From positions 1 through 60,802 of the forward strand of contig CAMLYL010000009.1 in NCBI GenBank assembly GCA_946491665.1: DNA of 60,802 bases, written 5' to 3'. Below are positions 24,700 through 34,772 of the stretch, one piece after another. Each line of letters begins with the position of its first letter. Within the stretch, counting starts at the first letter, position 1. Source of the DNA: an uncultured Lachnospiraceae bacterium. Lineage in GTDB: Bacteria > Bacillota > Clostridia > Lachnospirales > Lachnospiraceae. The translations under genes and the position numbers were made by a program. The notes under the pieces were generated by a model. The model worked only from the letters and a program-made list of their open reading frames with translations. It searched no databases and was not told the DNA's origin.

Positions 24700-24730
24700 A
24701 AGAAAAAGAGTAAATTCCCTCTTTTTTTTT
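24700..24730 (+). promoter_or_regulatory. Possible attenuator in the carAB leader
   Basis: AAAAAGAG and CTCTTTTT can pair around a short loop, and the arm runs on into nine T. The stem is nearly all A-U, so it would be weak. No PyrR-binding sequence was recognised. Confidence 0.3.
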
Positions 24731-24792
24731 GCGCAGACACAGCAGACTGTTTCAGGTTGTGAGCGAACAGTAACTGAGAAAGGGGCAGACAA

Positions 24793-25863
24793 ATGAAAGC
24801 ATTTCTGATTTTGGAAGACGGAACCGTTTTTAAAGGAACCAGCATAGGCTCCCGGCGGGAAGTGATCAGTGAGATTGTATTCAACACTTCCATGACCGGA
24901 TATCTGGAGGTTCTTACGGATCCCTCCTATGCGGGACAGGCGGTGGTTATGACTTACCCGCTGATTGGCAACTACGGTATTACACCGGATATGGAGTCGG
25001 AGCGTCCCTGGCCGGATGGATATATTGTAAGAGAGTTATCCAGAATGCCCAGTAATTTCCGATGTGAAGGAACGATCCAGGAATTTTTGAAAAAACATGA
25101 TATTCCGGGAATTTCCGGTATCGATACCAGAGCTCTGACCAAGATTCTCCGGGAGAAAGGTACCATGAATGGAATGATTACCACAAATCCGGATTATGAT
25201 CTGAAGGAAGTTCTTCCCCGGCTGAAGGAGTACCGCACCGGGAAAGTGGTTGATAAAGTGACCTGTAAGGAGAAGTATGTGCTTCCGGGCGGCGGCTATA
25301 AGGTGGCTCTTCTGGATGTGGGAGCCAAGAGAAATATCGCCCGTTCCCTCAATGAACGGGGCTGCCAGGTAACCGTTTATCCGGCCCGCACCACAGCAGA
25401 GGAGATTCTGGCGGATCATCCGGACGGCATCATGCTGTCCAACGGTCCGGGAGACCCCAAAGACTGCGATACGATCATTGATGAAGTAAGAAAATTATAT
25501 GAGGCGGATGTGCCGATTTTTGCTATCTGTCTGGGACATCAGCTGATGGCGCTTGCCACAGGCGCGGATACTCACAAACTGAAATACGGTCACAGAGGCG
25601 GCAATCACCCGGTAAAAGATTTAAAGACCGGACGGGTATACATTTCGTCTCAGAATCACGGTTATGTGGTGGATACGGACAAGCTGGATCCGGCGGTTGC
25701 CGTACCGGCCTTTGTAAATGTCAATGACGGAACCAACGAGGGACTGAAATATACCGGAAAGAATATTTTCACCGTACAGTTCCATCCGGAGGCGTGCCCC
25801 GGACCCCAGGATTCCGGATACCTGTTTGATATGTTTTTGGAAATGATGGGAGGGAAAAACTAA
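24793..25863 (+). CDS. carA: Carbamoyl-phosphate synthase, small (glutaminase) subunit
   Basis: A 356-residue protein. The N-terminal CPSase small-chain domain begins AFLILEDGTVFKGTSIG and contains FNTSMTGYLEVLTDPSYAGQ. The C-terminal class I glutamine amidotransferase has the nucleophile loop AICLGHQLMALATGA and the catalytic HPEA near residue 333 (QFHPEACPGP). It releases ammonia from glutamine and feeds CarB for pyrimidine and arginine synthesis. Its TAA stop overlaps the carB ATG by one base. GAAAGGGG precedes the start. Confidence 0.97.
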   Translation: MKAFLILEDGTVFKGTSIGSRREVISEIVFNTSMTGYLEVLTDPSYAGQAVVMTYPLIGNYGITPDMESERPWPDGYIVRELSRMPSNFRCEGTIQEFLKKHDIPGISGIDTRALTKILREKGTMNGMITTNPDYDLKEVLPRLKEYRTGKVVDKVTCKEKYVLPGGGYKVALLDVGAKRNIARSLNERGCQVTVYPARTTAEEILADHPDGIMLSNGPGDPKDCDTIIDEVRKLYEADVPIFAICLGHQLMALATGADTHKLKYGHRGGNHPVKDLKTGRVYISSQNHGYVVDTDKLDPAVAVPAFVNVNDGTNEGLKYTGKNIFTVQFHPEACPGPQDSGYLFDMFLEMMGGKN

Positions 25864-28800
25864 TGCCAAAGAATCCAGAGATTAAAAAAGTAATGGTTAT
25901 CGGTTCCGGTCCCATCGTGATCGGACAGGCTGCAGAGTTTGACTATGCGGGAACCCAGGCCTGCCGTTCCCTGAAAGAAGAAGGCATCGAAGTATGTCTG
26001 GTAAACTCCAATCCGGCTACCATTATGACGGACAAGCAGATTGCGGATCAGGTGTATATTGAGCCTCTGACCGTAGATGTATTAAAGAAAATCATTCTCA
26101 GGGAAAAACCGGACAGCGTTCTTCCTACGCTGGGCGGACAGGCCGGACTGAATCTGGGTATGGAGCTGGAGGAATCCGGATTCTTAAGAGAAAACGGCGT
26201 AAGGCTGATCGGCGCTACGGCGGATACCATTTTCCGGGCTGAGGACCGTCAGGCTTTTAAGGATACCATGGAGAAAATCGGGGAGCCCTGCGCAGCTTCC
26301 CAGGTAGTAAATACGGTAGAGGACGGTATTGCTTTTACAAACACGATCGGCTATCCTGTCGTACTGCGTCCTGCCTTTACTCTGGGCGGCAGCGGCGGCG
26401 GAATCGCCCACAATGAGACGGAGCTGGTGGAGATTCTGACCAACGGTCTCCGGCTGAGCCGTGTGGGAGAAGTTCTTGTGGAACGGTGCATTGCCGGATG
26501 GAAAGAGATCGAGTACGAGGTAATGCGTGATGCTGCGGGCAATTGCATTACAGTTTGTAATATGGAAAATATTGATCCCGTAGGCGTGCATACAGGAGAT
26601 TCCATTGTTGTGGCTCCTTCACAGACTCTGGGTGACAAGGAATATCAGATGCTGCGTACATCTGCCCTGAATATTATCAGTGAACTGGGAATTACCGGAG
26701 GCTGTAATGTACAGTATGCCCTGAATCCGGACTCTTTTGAATATTGTGTCATCGAGGTAAATCCCCGTGTCAGCCGTTCTTCCGCACTGGCTTCCAAGGC
26801 GACCGGATATCCCATTGCCAAGGTGGCGGCCAAGATTGCCATCGGCTATACGCTGGATGAGATCAAAAATGCGGTTACCCAGAAGACCTACGCCAGCTTT
26901 GAGCCCATGCTGGATTACTGTGTGGTGAAGATCCCGCGTCTGCCTTTTGACAAATTCACGACTGCAAAGCGTACGCTCACGACACAGATGAAGGCTACCG
27001 GCGAGGTTATGAGCATCTGTACGAATTTCGAGGGAGCGCTCATGAAGGCCATCCGTTCTCTGGAGCAGCATGTGGACTCACTGGTGACCCAGGAGTACCG
27101 CGCTCTTTCTTATGATGAACTGGTAGAGCGGCTGAGTGTCGTAGATGACCGGAGAATATGGGTCATTGCAGAGGCCTGCCACAGAGGCATGTCCTATGAT
27201 CTGATTCATGATATAACAAAGATTGACAAATGGTTTATTGATAAAATCGCCATTCTGGTGGAAATGGAGCGGCGTCTGATCAGCGAACCGCTGACGGTAG
27301 GGCTTCTGCGGAAGGCGAAACGGATTGAGTTCCCGGACAGTGTGATTGCCAGACTGACGGGAAAAAGCGAGTCCTATGTGAAAAATATGCGTTATGAAAA
27401 CGGTATCACTGCCTCCTTTAAGATGGTTGATACCTGTGCTGCCGAGTTTGCGGCGGCAACGCCCTATTATTACTCCTGCTTTGACGGAGAAAATGAGGCT
27501 GATTCCCATTCGGACAAAAAGAAGATTCTGGTTCTGGGTTCCGGCCCCATCCGTATCGGGCAGGGAATCGAGTTTGACTTCTGTTCCGTACACTGTACCT
27601 GGGCTTTTGCCAAGGCGGGATATGAGACGATTATTATTAATAACAACCCGGAGACAGTTTCCACAGACTTTGATATTGCGGACAAACTGTATTTCGAGCC
27701 TCTGACTCCGGAGGATGTGGAGAATGTGGTGAATATTGAGAAGCCTGACGGCGCTGTGGTGCAGTTTGGCGGACAGACCGCGATTAAGCTGACCGAGCAT
27801 CTGATGAAGATGGGAGTGCCGATCCTGGGAACAAAGGCCGAGGATGTGGACGCGGCGGAAGACCGTGAGCTTTTCGATCAGATTCTGCAGAAGACACAGA
27901 TTCCGAGAGCTGCCGGCGGTACTGTCTTTACTGCGGCAGAGGCAAAAGAAGTTGCCAATCGTCTGGGCTATCCGGTGCTGGTTCGCCCTTCCTACGTGCT
28001 GGGCGGTCAGGGCATGCACATTGCCTTCAATGATGATGAGATTACAGAGTTTATTGACGCCATCAATCAGATTGCCCAGGATCATCCGATCCTGATCGAC
28101 AAGTATCTGATGGGAAAAGAGATCGAGGTGGACGCTGTCTGCGACGGTCAGGATATCCTCATTCCCGGTATTATGGAGCATATTGAGCGTACCGGAGTCC
28201 ACTCCGGCGACAGTATTTCCGTTTATCCGGCTCCTACAATTACAGAGGATATCAAAGAGGTCATTGTAGAATATACGAAGCGTCTGGCTCAGGCGCTCCA
28301 TGTGGTAGGTCTGATTAACATCCAGTTTATTGTAATGGACGGACAGGTATATGTGATTGAGGTGAATCCCCGGTCCTCCAGAACCGTTCCCTATATCAGC
28401 AAGGTGACCGGAATCCCCATTGTGGATCTGGCAACCCGTGTGATTCTGGGAGAGAAGCTGACCGACATGGGCTATACTCCGGGGCTTGCGCCGGAGGCGG
28501 ATTATGTTGCCATCAAGATGCCGGTATTCTCTTTTGAGAAGCTGCGGGGCGCGGAGATCAGCCTTGGACCGGAGATGAAGTCTACCGGAGAGTGTCTTGG
28601 AATAGCGAAGACCTTCGATGAAGCTCTTTACAAAGCTTTTATCGGCGCCGGTATTCAGCTTCCGAAGTTCAAGCAGATGATTATGACGGTCAATGATAAG
28701 GACAAGCCGGAAGCGGTAGATGTGGCAAAGCGTTTTGAAAAGCTGGGTTACCGTATTTACGCTACAAGAAGCACGGCGAAATATCTGCAGGAACACGGGG

Positions 28801-29066
28801 TAAACGCTCTTCGGATCAATAAGATTTCCCAGGAATCTCCCAATGTAATGGATCTGATTCTTGGCCATAAGATTGATCTTGTAATTGATACTCCGACCCA
28901 GGGCCGGGATAAGTCCAGAGACGGTTTCCTGATCCGGAGAAATGCCATTGAGACAGGCGTTCACTGTCTGACGTCCATGGATACTGCCAATGCGCTGGCT
29001 CTTTCACTGGAGACGGCTCATGACGAAATGACCATGATTGACATTGCGACTGTGAAAAATATATAA
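25863..29066 (+). CDS. carB: Carbamoyl-phosphate synthase, large subunit
   Basis: A 1,067-residue protein with the duplicated ATP-grasp architecture: the first half opens MVIGSGPIVIGQAAEFDYAGTQ and the second VLGSGPIRIGQGIEFDF. Each half has its ATP-grasp metal site (VIEVNPRVSRSSALASK and VIEVNPRSSRTVPYISK). The C-terminal MGS-like allosteric domain (KRFEKLGYRIYATRSTAKYLQEHG) is complete and ends DIATVKNI. It makes carbamoyl phosphate from bicarbonate, ammonia and two ATP. Length is normal. The one-base overlap with carA indicates coupling. Confidence 0.97.
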   Translation: MPKNPEIKKVMVIGSGPIVIGQAAEFDYAGTQACRSLKEEGIEVCLVNSNPATIMTDKQIADQVYIEPLTVDVLKKIILREKPDSVLPTLGGQAGLNLGMELEESGFLRENGVRLIGATADTIFRAEDRQAFKDTMEKIGEPCAASQVVNTVEDGIAFTNTIGYPVVLRPAFTLGGSGGGIAHNETELVEILTNGLRLSRVGEVLVERCIAGWKEIEYEVMRDAAGNCITVCNMENIDPVGVHTGDSIVVAPSQTLGDKEYQMLRTSALNIISELGITGGCNVQYALNPDSFEYCVIEVNPRVSRSSALASKATGYPIAKVAAKIAIGYTLDEIKNAVTQKTYASFEPMLDYCVVKIPRLPFDKFTTAKRTLTTQMKATGEVMSICTNFEGALMKAIRSLEQHVDSLVTQEYRALSYDELVERLSVVDDRRIWVIAEACHRGMSYDLIHDITKIDKWFIDKIAILVEMERRLISEPLTVGLLRKAKRIEFPDSVIARLTGKSESYVKNMRYENGITASFKMVDTCAAEFAAATPYYYSCFDGENEADSHSDKKKILVLGSGPIRIGQGIEFDFCSVHCTWAFAKAGYETIIINNNPETVSTDFDIADKLYFEPLTPEDVENVVNIEKPDGAVVQFGGQTAIKLTEHLMKMGVPILGTKAEDVDAAEDRELFDQILQKTQIPRAAGGTVFTAAEAKEVANRLGYPVLVRPSYVLGGQGMHIAFNDDEITEFIDAINQIAQDHPILIDKYLMGKEIEVDAVCDGQDILIPGIMEHIERTGVHSGDSISVYPAPTITEDIKEVIVEYTKRLAQALHVVGLINIQFIVMDGQVYVIEVNPRSSRTVPYISKVTGIPIVDLATRVILGEKLTDMGYTPGLAPEADYVAIKMPVFSFEKLRGAEISLGPEMKSTGECLGIAKTFDEALYKAFIGAGIQLPKFKQMIMTVNDKDKPEAVDVAKRFEKLGYRIYATRSTAKYLQEHGVNALRINKISQESPNVMDLILGHKIDLVIDTPTQGRDKSRDGFLIRRNAIETGVHCLTSMDTANALALSLETAHDEMTMIDIATVKNI

Positions 29067-29100
29067 TAAGATAGTCCTGAAGATTTCGGACTATAACAGA

Positions 29101-29131
29101 CGGCGGGACACATTGTTGTTCCGCCGTTTTT
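29101..29131 (+). terminator. Terminator after carB
   Basis: Stem cggcggga / ttccgccg with a 10-base loop and five T, 34 bases after the carB stop and just upstream of the AraC-type gene. Confidence 0.85.
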
Positions 29132-29147
29132 GACGCGGGGGATTATT

Positions 29148-30071
29148 ATGGGAAGTCGGGAAGAACAGTATGTGGAATTTCGATATTATGAGATGCCGAT
29201 GGGGCGGTATGACCTGGCTTTGCTGGGGGAGGAATGGGTGCGTCAGTATGGGACGGATCCGCTTCATTTTCATAATTATCTTGAGATCGGTTACTGCTAT
29301 TACGGATCCGGATATCTCCGTTTCGGTGACGAGAAAAAGAAATATCATAAGGGGAGTATCACCATCATACCGGCTAATTTTCCCCATCGTACCCAGGGAG
29401 AGGCAGGGGAGATTCAGCGCTGGGAATATCTGTTCATTGATATTGCGGGAGTTCTGAAAAAGTTTTATGAAGACAATCAGCCTTTCCGGGAGAGGTTTAT
29501 GCGCAGACTGCTGCATTCGCCCTGCCTGATTGACGAAAAAGAGAATTGCAGTCTCGCGTCTGTGGTGAAAGCTGTTCTGGAGGAAAACAGAGCGCACAGG
29601 CCTCACTATAAGGATGCGGTAAACGGCTATCTTCTTGTGCTGATTCAGGAAATGCTGCGCCTGGGAGATGAGGGAGTCTCCAAGATCAATCTTTATGAAT
29701 CGCAGCTGGAAAAGATCCGGGGAGCGCTGGAATATATTGAGACACATTATGCGGATGAGATCAGGATCAGGGATCTGGCCCGGGAATGTTATGTCAGTGA
29801 ATCTTATTTCCGGAAAATTTTTGTTCAATGCATGAATGTGCTGCCGCTGGAATATGTGAATCTGGTACGGATTCAGAAAGCATGTGATCTGCTGCAGCAG
29901 TCGGGTGAAGCAATTGAATCTCTGGCACGGAAGGTGGGATTTACATCGCAGTCTACTTTTATGCGCAACTTTAAAAAATATGTCGGGGATACGCCGAAGC
30001 AATGGCTTTTAAAAAACGGAAATGGAAGTGAATATGTCAATTACCATACAAAAGTATTGAAGGGATGGTAA
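29148..30071 (+). CDS. AraC-family transcriptional regulator
   Basis: A 307-residue regulator. The N-terminal cupin-like sensor (DPLHFHNYLEIGYCYYGSGYLRFGD...HKGSITIIPANFPHRTQ) probably binds a sugar. The C-terminal AraC domain has two helix-turn-helix units: IRIRDLARECYVSESYFRKIFVQ and EAIESLARKVGFTSQSTFMRNFKKYVGDTPKQW. Such regulators usually activate polysaccharide-use genes. The secreted beta-helix enzyme gene follows 249 bases later with an inverted repeat between them, so it is the likely target. CGGGGG precedes the ATG at 29148; an earlier in-frame start at 29130 would lie in the carB terminator. Confidence 0.92.
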   Translation: MGSREEQYVEFRYYEMPMGRYDLALLGEEWVRQYGTDPLHFHNYLEIGYCYYGSGYLRFGDEKKKYHKGSITIIPANFPHRTQGEAGEIQRWEYLFIDIAGVLKKFYEDNQPFRERFMRRLLHSPCLIDEKENCSLASVVKAVLEENRAHRPHYKDAVNGYLLVLIQEMLRLGDEGVSKINLYESQLEKIRGALEYIETHYADEIRIRDLARECYVSESYFRKIFVQCMNVLPLEYVNLVRIQKACDLLQQSGEAIESLARKVGFTSQSTFMRNFKKYVGDTPKQWLLKNGNGSEYVNYHTKVLKGW

Positions 30072-30118
30072 GACAGACAGTTATTTGTTTGTGCAAAACA
30101 GAAAAACTGAGTGCAGAC

Positions 30119-30160
30119 AGACAGGAATTATATGTGAAAATGCATATGGTTCCTGTTTTT
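30119..30160 (+). terminator. Terminator after the AraC-type gene
   Basis: acaggaa(t)tatatg pairs with catat(g)gttcctgt around an 8-base loop and is followed by five T. Confidence 0.7.
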
Positions 30161-30208
30161 GCTTGGAAAAAACAGAATAAATCACTAAAAACAGAGAATT
30201 GTTTTTGA

Positions 30209-30228
30209 CATTTTTTAAATAAAAAATG
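30209..30228. promoter_or_regulatory. Inverted repeat, possible regulator site upstream of the surface enzyme
   Basis: CATTTTTT-AAAT-AAAAAATG is a perfect 8-base inverted repeat overlapping a TTGACA (30205-30210), about 95 bases before the enzyme start. No well spaced -10 follows that TTGACA, fitting a promoter that needs an activator. Confidence 0.4.
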
Positions 30229-30320
30229 GAGCGTTTTCAGATGTCGTATATGATAAAATATATAAAACGCACAAAAAAGCATAAAAAACACGCAAAAACA
30301 ATTAAAAGGAGGAAGGAAAG

Positions 30321-33300
30321 GTGAGAAGGATAAAGAAAGGAGAGAAGCCGGGGCGCAGAATTCTTACATCCGCTTTATCAGCAGCTCTGATTCTGTCGAT
30401 GTGTCCAACGGCGGTCTGGGGAAGCACAGCAGATAACGGCGGCGCGGATTCTTTGTCAGTTGATGTGGACAAAACGGGAGGAAATGTCCATGATTACGGA
30501 AAATCAGGAGATGACCCGGCTACGGCAGAGGATGAGTCTCTTCTGGTATATTCTGAAGATTATCTGGCAAACGCTTCTTATGGCGAGTCAGCCAGGTATT
30601 CTGTGAAAGCAAATCAGACAGATATTTCAGTGTATCAGTACAGAAAGCGCGCAGAGGCAGGATCCATTTTTTATCATATGGATGTGGCGCGGTTTTCCTC
30701 AGATGATCCGGAGGCTGTGCTTACAGTGAATGTGAAGGATGGAAGTGACATCAGCAATGCGGTTGTTTACCCGGAAAGATATTATCCGGAGGGATCATAT
30801 ATTGTTGATGAAGAAGCGGGAACCATTACAATTCAGATGTCTGCGGAGCTGGGATACTGTATTCTGGATATTGACGGAGATAATAACAGTAACGGCGGTG
30901 ACCCTCAGCTTGCCATTATCAATGATCCGACAGAAACGGACAAGCCGGACATCAATGGAGCAAATGTGCTGAATTTTAAAGATTTTGCGGAAAAATATCT
31001 GGAAGAGAATCCTATCACAGATACGGTCGGAGAGGTATGCACGGAAGCGGGAACAGTGACAGATCCGGCTACCGGTCTGGAATGGAGTTATGATACCGGT
31101 TATTATGTTGATTACAATTCCAGCCAGGTGGCATTTCCCAACAAAAGAGTGAGATTGTCCTATGATGTTTCTGACGCATTTCAGGCGGCTCTGGAAGAGG
31201 TGAAGAACAGCGATGCGCTGGATACCATATACTTCCCGGCAGGCACCTATGTATGGTCCGGACTTCAGATTTCAGACTGGAACGGCAGTGAGTACGGTGA
31301 ACTGAATATTTATGTGGATGAGGATGCTCTTTTAGTCAACCGGCTGCAGGAGTGCAAAGAGGCCATGGAGCCTGCGATCGGAATCTGGGATTCCTCAGAT
31401 ATTACAATTTCCGGCCGCGGAATCTTTGACGGTCAGGGCGCTTACGCACAGAACAGAGACAGCAAGGGCGCCGATCAGTCCTGTCACCAGGGAGGATGCA
31501 TGCTGGTTCGGTCGGAGAATATCACTTTTAATGATACTTATGTGAGGGATGCAAAGCAGTGGAACTGGGAGTGTCACAGCGGAGTGGACATTACCTATAA
31601 CAATATTAAAGGACTGTCTCCTTATCAGCATTCCTGGGTAGACGGACTGGATCTGACCAGCGGACAGAACATTACGGTCAACGGTGCGATTACTATGGGA
31701 AATGATGACTGTTTCGCATCCGGACATTATAATTCCAGTAATGGTTTCGGCGCGTCCTCACAGACCGGAGAAGAGACACAGGCACAGTCAAACCTGGCTG
31801 CTGCTGCGGCGATTTATAACGGAGACCGCTTCGAGTGGGATCAGATTGATTCCTGCGGTTATTCAGTTAATGATACTCTCGGATGGAGTACCTTCGCCAG
31901 TGGAATCAAACTGGGGCACAGTGTGAACTGGAAGGACAATGGGGATGGTACGACCTCCAGCTACACCCTTTCCGATTATACATTCAATAATGTGAATACA
32001 CTTCATGTTTACGGAAATTCCACGAATGGCGGAGGCGGTGGAATCCAGGTGAGAAATGGCGTAAATAACGGCTATCCGGATTATAAGAATCTTGTGTTTG
32101 AGAACTGTTCCTTTACGGCCACTGAGGGAGGATCTTCCGTTCAGGTTCCCCATAACAGTACCAATAATTTTGATCCGGATACGGTGACGGTGGAAAACTG
32201 CTGGTTTAATGATCCGTCTACCTCTTTTGACTTTGCCAGCGCCAAAAAAGTGACGGTATCCGATCTGTATCTGGGCGGAGAGCTGGTGCGTTATAACAGT
32301 CAGGTGAGAATGAATGTGGCGTCCACGGTCAAAGAATTCATTTTCCTGGCGGACGGCGAGCCGGTTAAGGACAATACGCTGCCGGTATTTACTTCTCCGG
32401 AAGAGGCAGAGAAGACGGCTTATGTGGGAAATCCGATGGTATTCTATGTGAAAGCATCCGACAGTGACGGCGATGCGGTGACCTTAAAGGCTGCAGATCT
32501 GAGCGCGCTGAGCGGAGCTGCCTTTGATGGGGAGACGGGAGCCTTTTCCTGGACGCCTTCGGAGGCAGACGCAGGCAAGACCTATGAAGTGACATTTACG
32601 GCTGCGGATTATACCAATACTCCGGTGACGAAGACAGTAAAGATTTCCGTTGTCGATGCGTCTGCGGAGATTGAGACGGCATATGCGGCCAGCGAGGACG
32701 CCCGGGTTGCCACCTGGAAGGATAATAAAATAACGAATTATGGAACCGGATTTTATCTGACCACAAGGCTTCTTTCTGATTATGGTCTTATGGGTGAAAA
32801 ATTTGTAAGTGAGAATACCGGAGACGGTACAGACGGAAAGATTTCCTATGTGAAATTCGACCTGTCACAGCTGGCAGATCAGGAATATCTGGCCGCAGAT
32901 TTTGCCGTGACAATGATCGGCGTGCGGGGCGGTGTTAAGGAGGACAGTATCCGGGTGGCTGTTGTGGAGAATGCTTTCTGGGCAGAGAATGAGATTACCT
33001 GGGTAACCAGACCGCAGTTTGAGGCTTCGGAGGATACGGTGATGATCTCCCGGGATTATGATACAAGCGCAGTTCCTGTCATAAAGGAAAATCAGCTGAC
33101 AGCGTCTTACCCTCTTGATACGACAGTTGAGATGCGGGTGGATATTACAGAGGCGCTGAAGGCAGCTCTGGAAAAATATGATCCGGAGGATGAGGACACC
33201 CGGTATCTGACTCTGGCTTTCTGTAATACAAGCGAACAGGAAGTATTCTTTGCCAGCAGGGAGATGGCAAGGGATAACAAAAATGCCACATCATCCATGG

Positions 33301-34400
33301 CGCCCTCCATTGTTCTGGCAAAAGAGACGGCGCTTGGCATTGAGGGACCGGATTCTGCAGAGCTGTACGAAGGATATGACGCATATAAGACGGACAGTTT
33401 CGCACTTCTGGGAAAAGGTGAGCTGAAGGCTTTCCTGACCAGCGATGCAGAGCAGATTACATGGAATGCTGAGACGCAGCAGATTGAAGTTGCAGAAGGG
33501 CTGCAGGCCGGAACTTACAAAGCAGTACTGAAACTGGAAAATGAAAACGGAGAGACTGTGGAGCACACATTTACTGTAACTGTAGCGGAGAATGCGGTAA
33601 CCGGAATTTCGGTATCTGCGCCGACCAGGACAGCATATACCGTAGGGGATGCGCTGGATCTGACCGGAATGAAGGTAACAGCCTCCTACCAGAACGGAAG
33701 TAAACGGGATGTGACGGAAGAGATTCTGGCAGATGAAAATGCGGTAACCGGATTTGATTCTGCGAAGGCAGGCACTGTGACGGTTACTGTGACGTATGAA
33801 GGCCAGACAGCTCAGTTTGAAGTGACGATAAATGAAAAGAAAGCTCCGGTTCTCACCGGAATCAGCCTGACAGCTCCGGAGAAGAGCGAGTATCAGGTTG
33901 GAGATAAACTGGATCTGACCGGAATGAAGGTGATTGCCGTTTATGATGACGGAAGTGAGATCAATGTGACAGATCAGGCAGAGGTAACCGGATTTGATTC
34001 TTCAAAGGCGGGAGACGTGGTTGTGAGCGTCAGCTACGGCGGATTTACAGAGAACTTTACTGTTTCTGTTGCGGAGAACGGCGGAAGCGAGAACCCCGGT
34101 GAAGAGCCCGGAGAAAATCCTGGAGAAACCCCCGGAGAAAATCCCGGCGGGGATACAGGAAATACAGGTTCTGATCAGCCCGGCAGCGGTTCTGTCACAG
34201 GCGGAAGTGATCAGAATGCAGGAGGCAGCCAGAGCGGAAATGGTACTCAGACTGGAAACTCCGGTCAGAACGGTCAGGCTGCAGGCACTGCAGTAAAGAC
34301 TGCAGATACAAATCATGGAGCAGTATATGGAGTTCTTCTGGCAGCAGCAGCGGCTGCGGCGGCAGTTGGTGTGAGAAGAAGAATTGCAGATAAGAAATAG
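30321..34400 (+). CDS. Secreted, surface-anchored beta-helix polysaccharide enzyme (GH28/GH49-like)
   Basis: A 1,359-residue multidomain protein with a signal peptide (RRILTSALSAALILSMCPTAVWG). Residues ~150-680 form a right-handed beta-helix: VSDAFQAALEEV...IYFPAGTY, SDITISGRGIFDGQG, WVDGLDL and GNDDCFASGH, whose aspartate pair fits GH28/GH49-type catalysis. Then a cadherin-like domain (PVFTSPEEAEKTAYVG...SWTPSEADAGKTYEVTF), a DNRLRE/CBM96-like module (KISYVKFDLSQL...NEITWVTRPQF), two Big_3-type Ig repeats (GISVSAPTRTAYTVGDALDLTGMKV) and a Gly/Pro/Asn/Glu-rich stalk ending in a VKTADT segment, a hydrophobic stretch and RRRIADKK. No classic LPxTG is present. The start is GTG, after AAAGGAGGAAGG. 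Substrate unknown; pectin or glucan are options. Confidence 0.8.
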   Translation: MRRIKKGEKPGRRILTSALSAALILSMCPTAVWGSTADNGGADSLSVDVDKTGGNVHDYGKSGDDPATAEDESLLVYSEDYLANASYGESARYSVKANQTDISVYQYRKRAEAGSIFYHMDVARFSSDDPEAVLTVNVKDGSDISNAVVYPERYYPEGSYIVDEEAGTITIQMSAELGYCILDIDGDNNSNGGDPQLAIINDPTETDKPDINGANVLNFKDFAEKYLEENPITDTVGEVCTEAGTVTDPATGLEWSYDTGYYVDYNSSQVAFPNKRVRLSYDVSDAFQAALEEVKNSDALDTIYFPAGTYVWSGLQISDWNGSEYGELNIYVDEDALLVNRLQECKEAMEPAIGIWDSSDITISGRGIFDGQGAYAQNRDSKGADQSCHQGGCMLVRSENITFNDTYVRDAKQWNWECHSGVDITYNNIKGLSPYQHSWVDGLDLTSGQNITVNGAITMGNDDCFASGHYNSSNGFGASSQTGEETQAQSNLAAAAAIYNGDRFEWDQIDSCGYSVNDTLGWSTFASGIKLGHSVNWKDNGDGTTSSYTLSDYTFNNVNTLHVYGNSTNGGGGGIQVRNGVNNGYPDYKNLVFENCSFTATEGGSSVQVPHNSTNNFDPDTVTVENCWFNDPSTSFDFASAKKVTVSDLYLGGELVRYNSQVRMNVASTVKEFIFLADGEPVKDNTLPVFTSPEEAEKTAYVGNPMVFYVKASDSDGDAVTLKAADLSALSGAAFDGETGAFSWTPSEADAGKTYEVTFTAADYTNTPVTKTVKISVVDASAEIETAYAASEDARVATWKDNKITNYGTGFYLTTRLLSDYGLMGEKFVSENTGDGTDGKISYVKFDLSQLADQEYLAADFAVTMIGVRGGVKEDSIRVAVVENAFWAENEITWVTRPQFEASEDTVMISRDYDTSAVPVIKENQLTASYPLDTTVEMRVDITEALKAALEKYDPEDEDTRYLTLAFCNTSEQEVFFASREMARDNKNATSSMAPSIVLAKETALGIEGPDSAELYEGYDAYKTDSFALLGKGELKAFLTSDAEQITWNAETQQIEVAEGLQAGTYKAVLKLENENGETVEHTFTVTVAENAVTGISVSAPTRTAYTVGDALDLTGMKVTASYQNGSKRDVTEEILADENAVTGFDSAKAGTVTVTVTYEGQTAQFEVTINEKKAPVLTGISLTAPEKSEYQVGDKLDLTGMKVIAVYDDGSEINVTDQAEVTGFDSSKAGDVVVSVSYGGFTENFTVSVAENGGSENPGEEPGENPGETPGENPGGDTGNTGSDQPGSGSVTGGSDQNAGGSQSGNGTQTGNSGQNGQAAGTAVKTADTNHGAVYGVLLAAAAAAAAVGVRRRIADKK

Positions 34401-34489
34401 TGTAGAGATTACCTTTCATTCACTTTCTTTCAACTAAATTCTCAGAAGGGGACGCCGGCTCCTGCCGGCGTGAATCCCCGACAGGAAGG

Positions 34490-34556
34490 AGACGATCCTG
34501 CAAAATTCGGGCTTTTGTAAAGCCGGAATTCACTGCAGGATCGTCTTATTTTTTTC
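34490..34556 (+). terminator. Terminator after the surface enzyme
   Basis: A 13-bp outer stem agacgatcctgca / tgcaggatcgtct followed by T-rich tttattttttt-like sequence. A second hairpin (acgccggc / gccggcgt) lies just before it at 34452-34471. Confidence 0.85.
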
Positions 34557-34635
34557 GGGAATCTGCGCTGAAATGCAGCTGCTGTGTACGGAGTATGAAA
34601 AAACAGAAACCGACGCATTTTTCCCCTCGACAGCG

Positions 34636-34665
34636 TTGACAATTCCCCCTGTACTTTAGTAAAAT
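34636..34665 (+). promoter_or_regulatory. Promoter of the HerA-ATPase operon
   Basis: TTGACA, 18 bases, TAAAAT, about 110 bases before the ATPase start. Confidence 0.65.
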
Positions 34666-34772
34666 GAAGTGGTATAAAATCATATAAAAGACCAGGATTC
34701 CTGTGCTTTCTGGAAAAGGGAGAAATGGATGGATTCCGGATCAGTATACATTATATATTTAAACAGGTGGGG

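Noticed and set aside
27078..28964. 628-codon open frame on the minus strand
   Set aside because: It is antisense to carB and shows no motif or ribosome site.
34300..34400. LPxTG sorting signal of the beta-helix enzyme
   Set aside because: The end has VKTADT and a hydrophobic stretch with RRR, but no LPxTG; only a variant anchor can be proposed.
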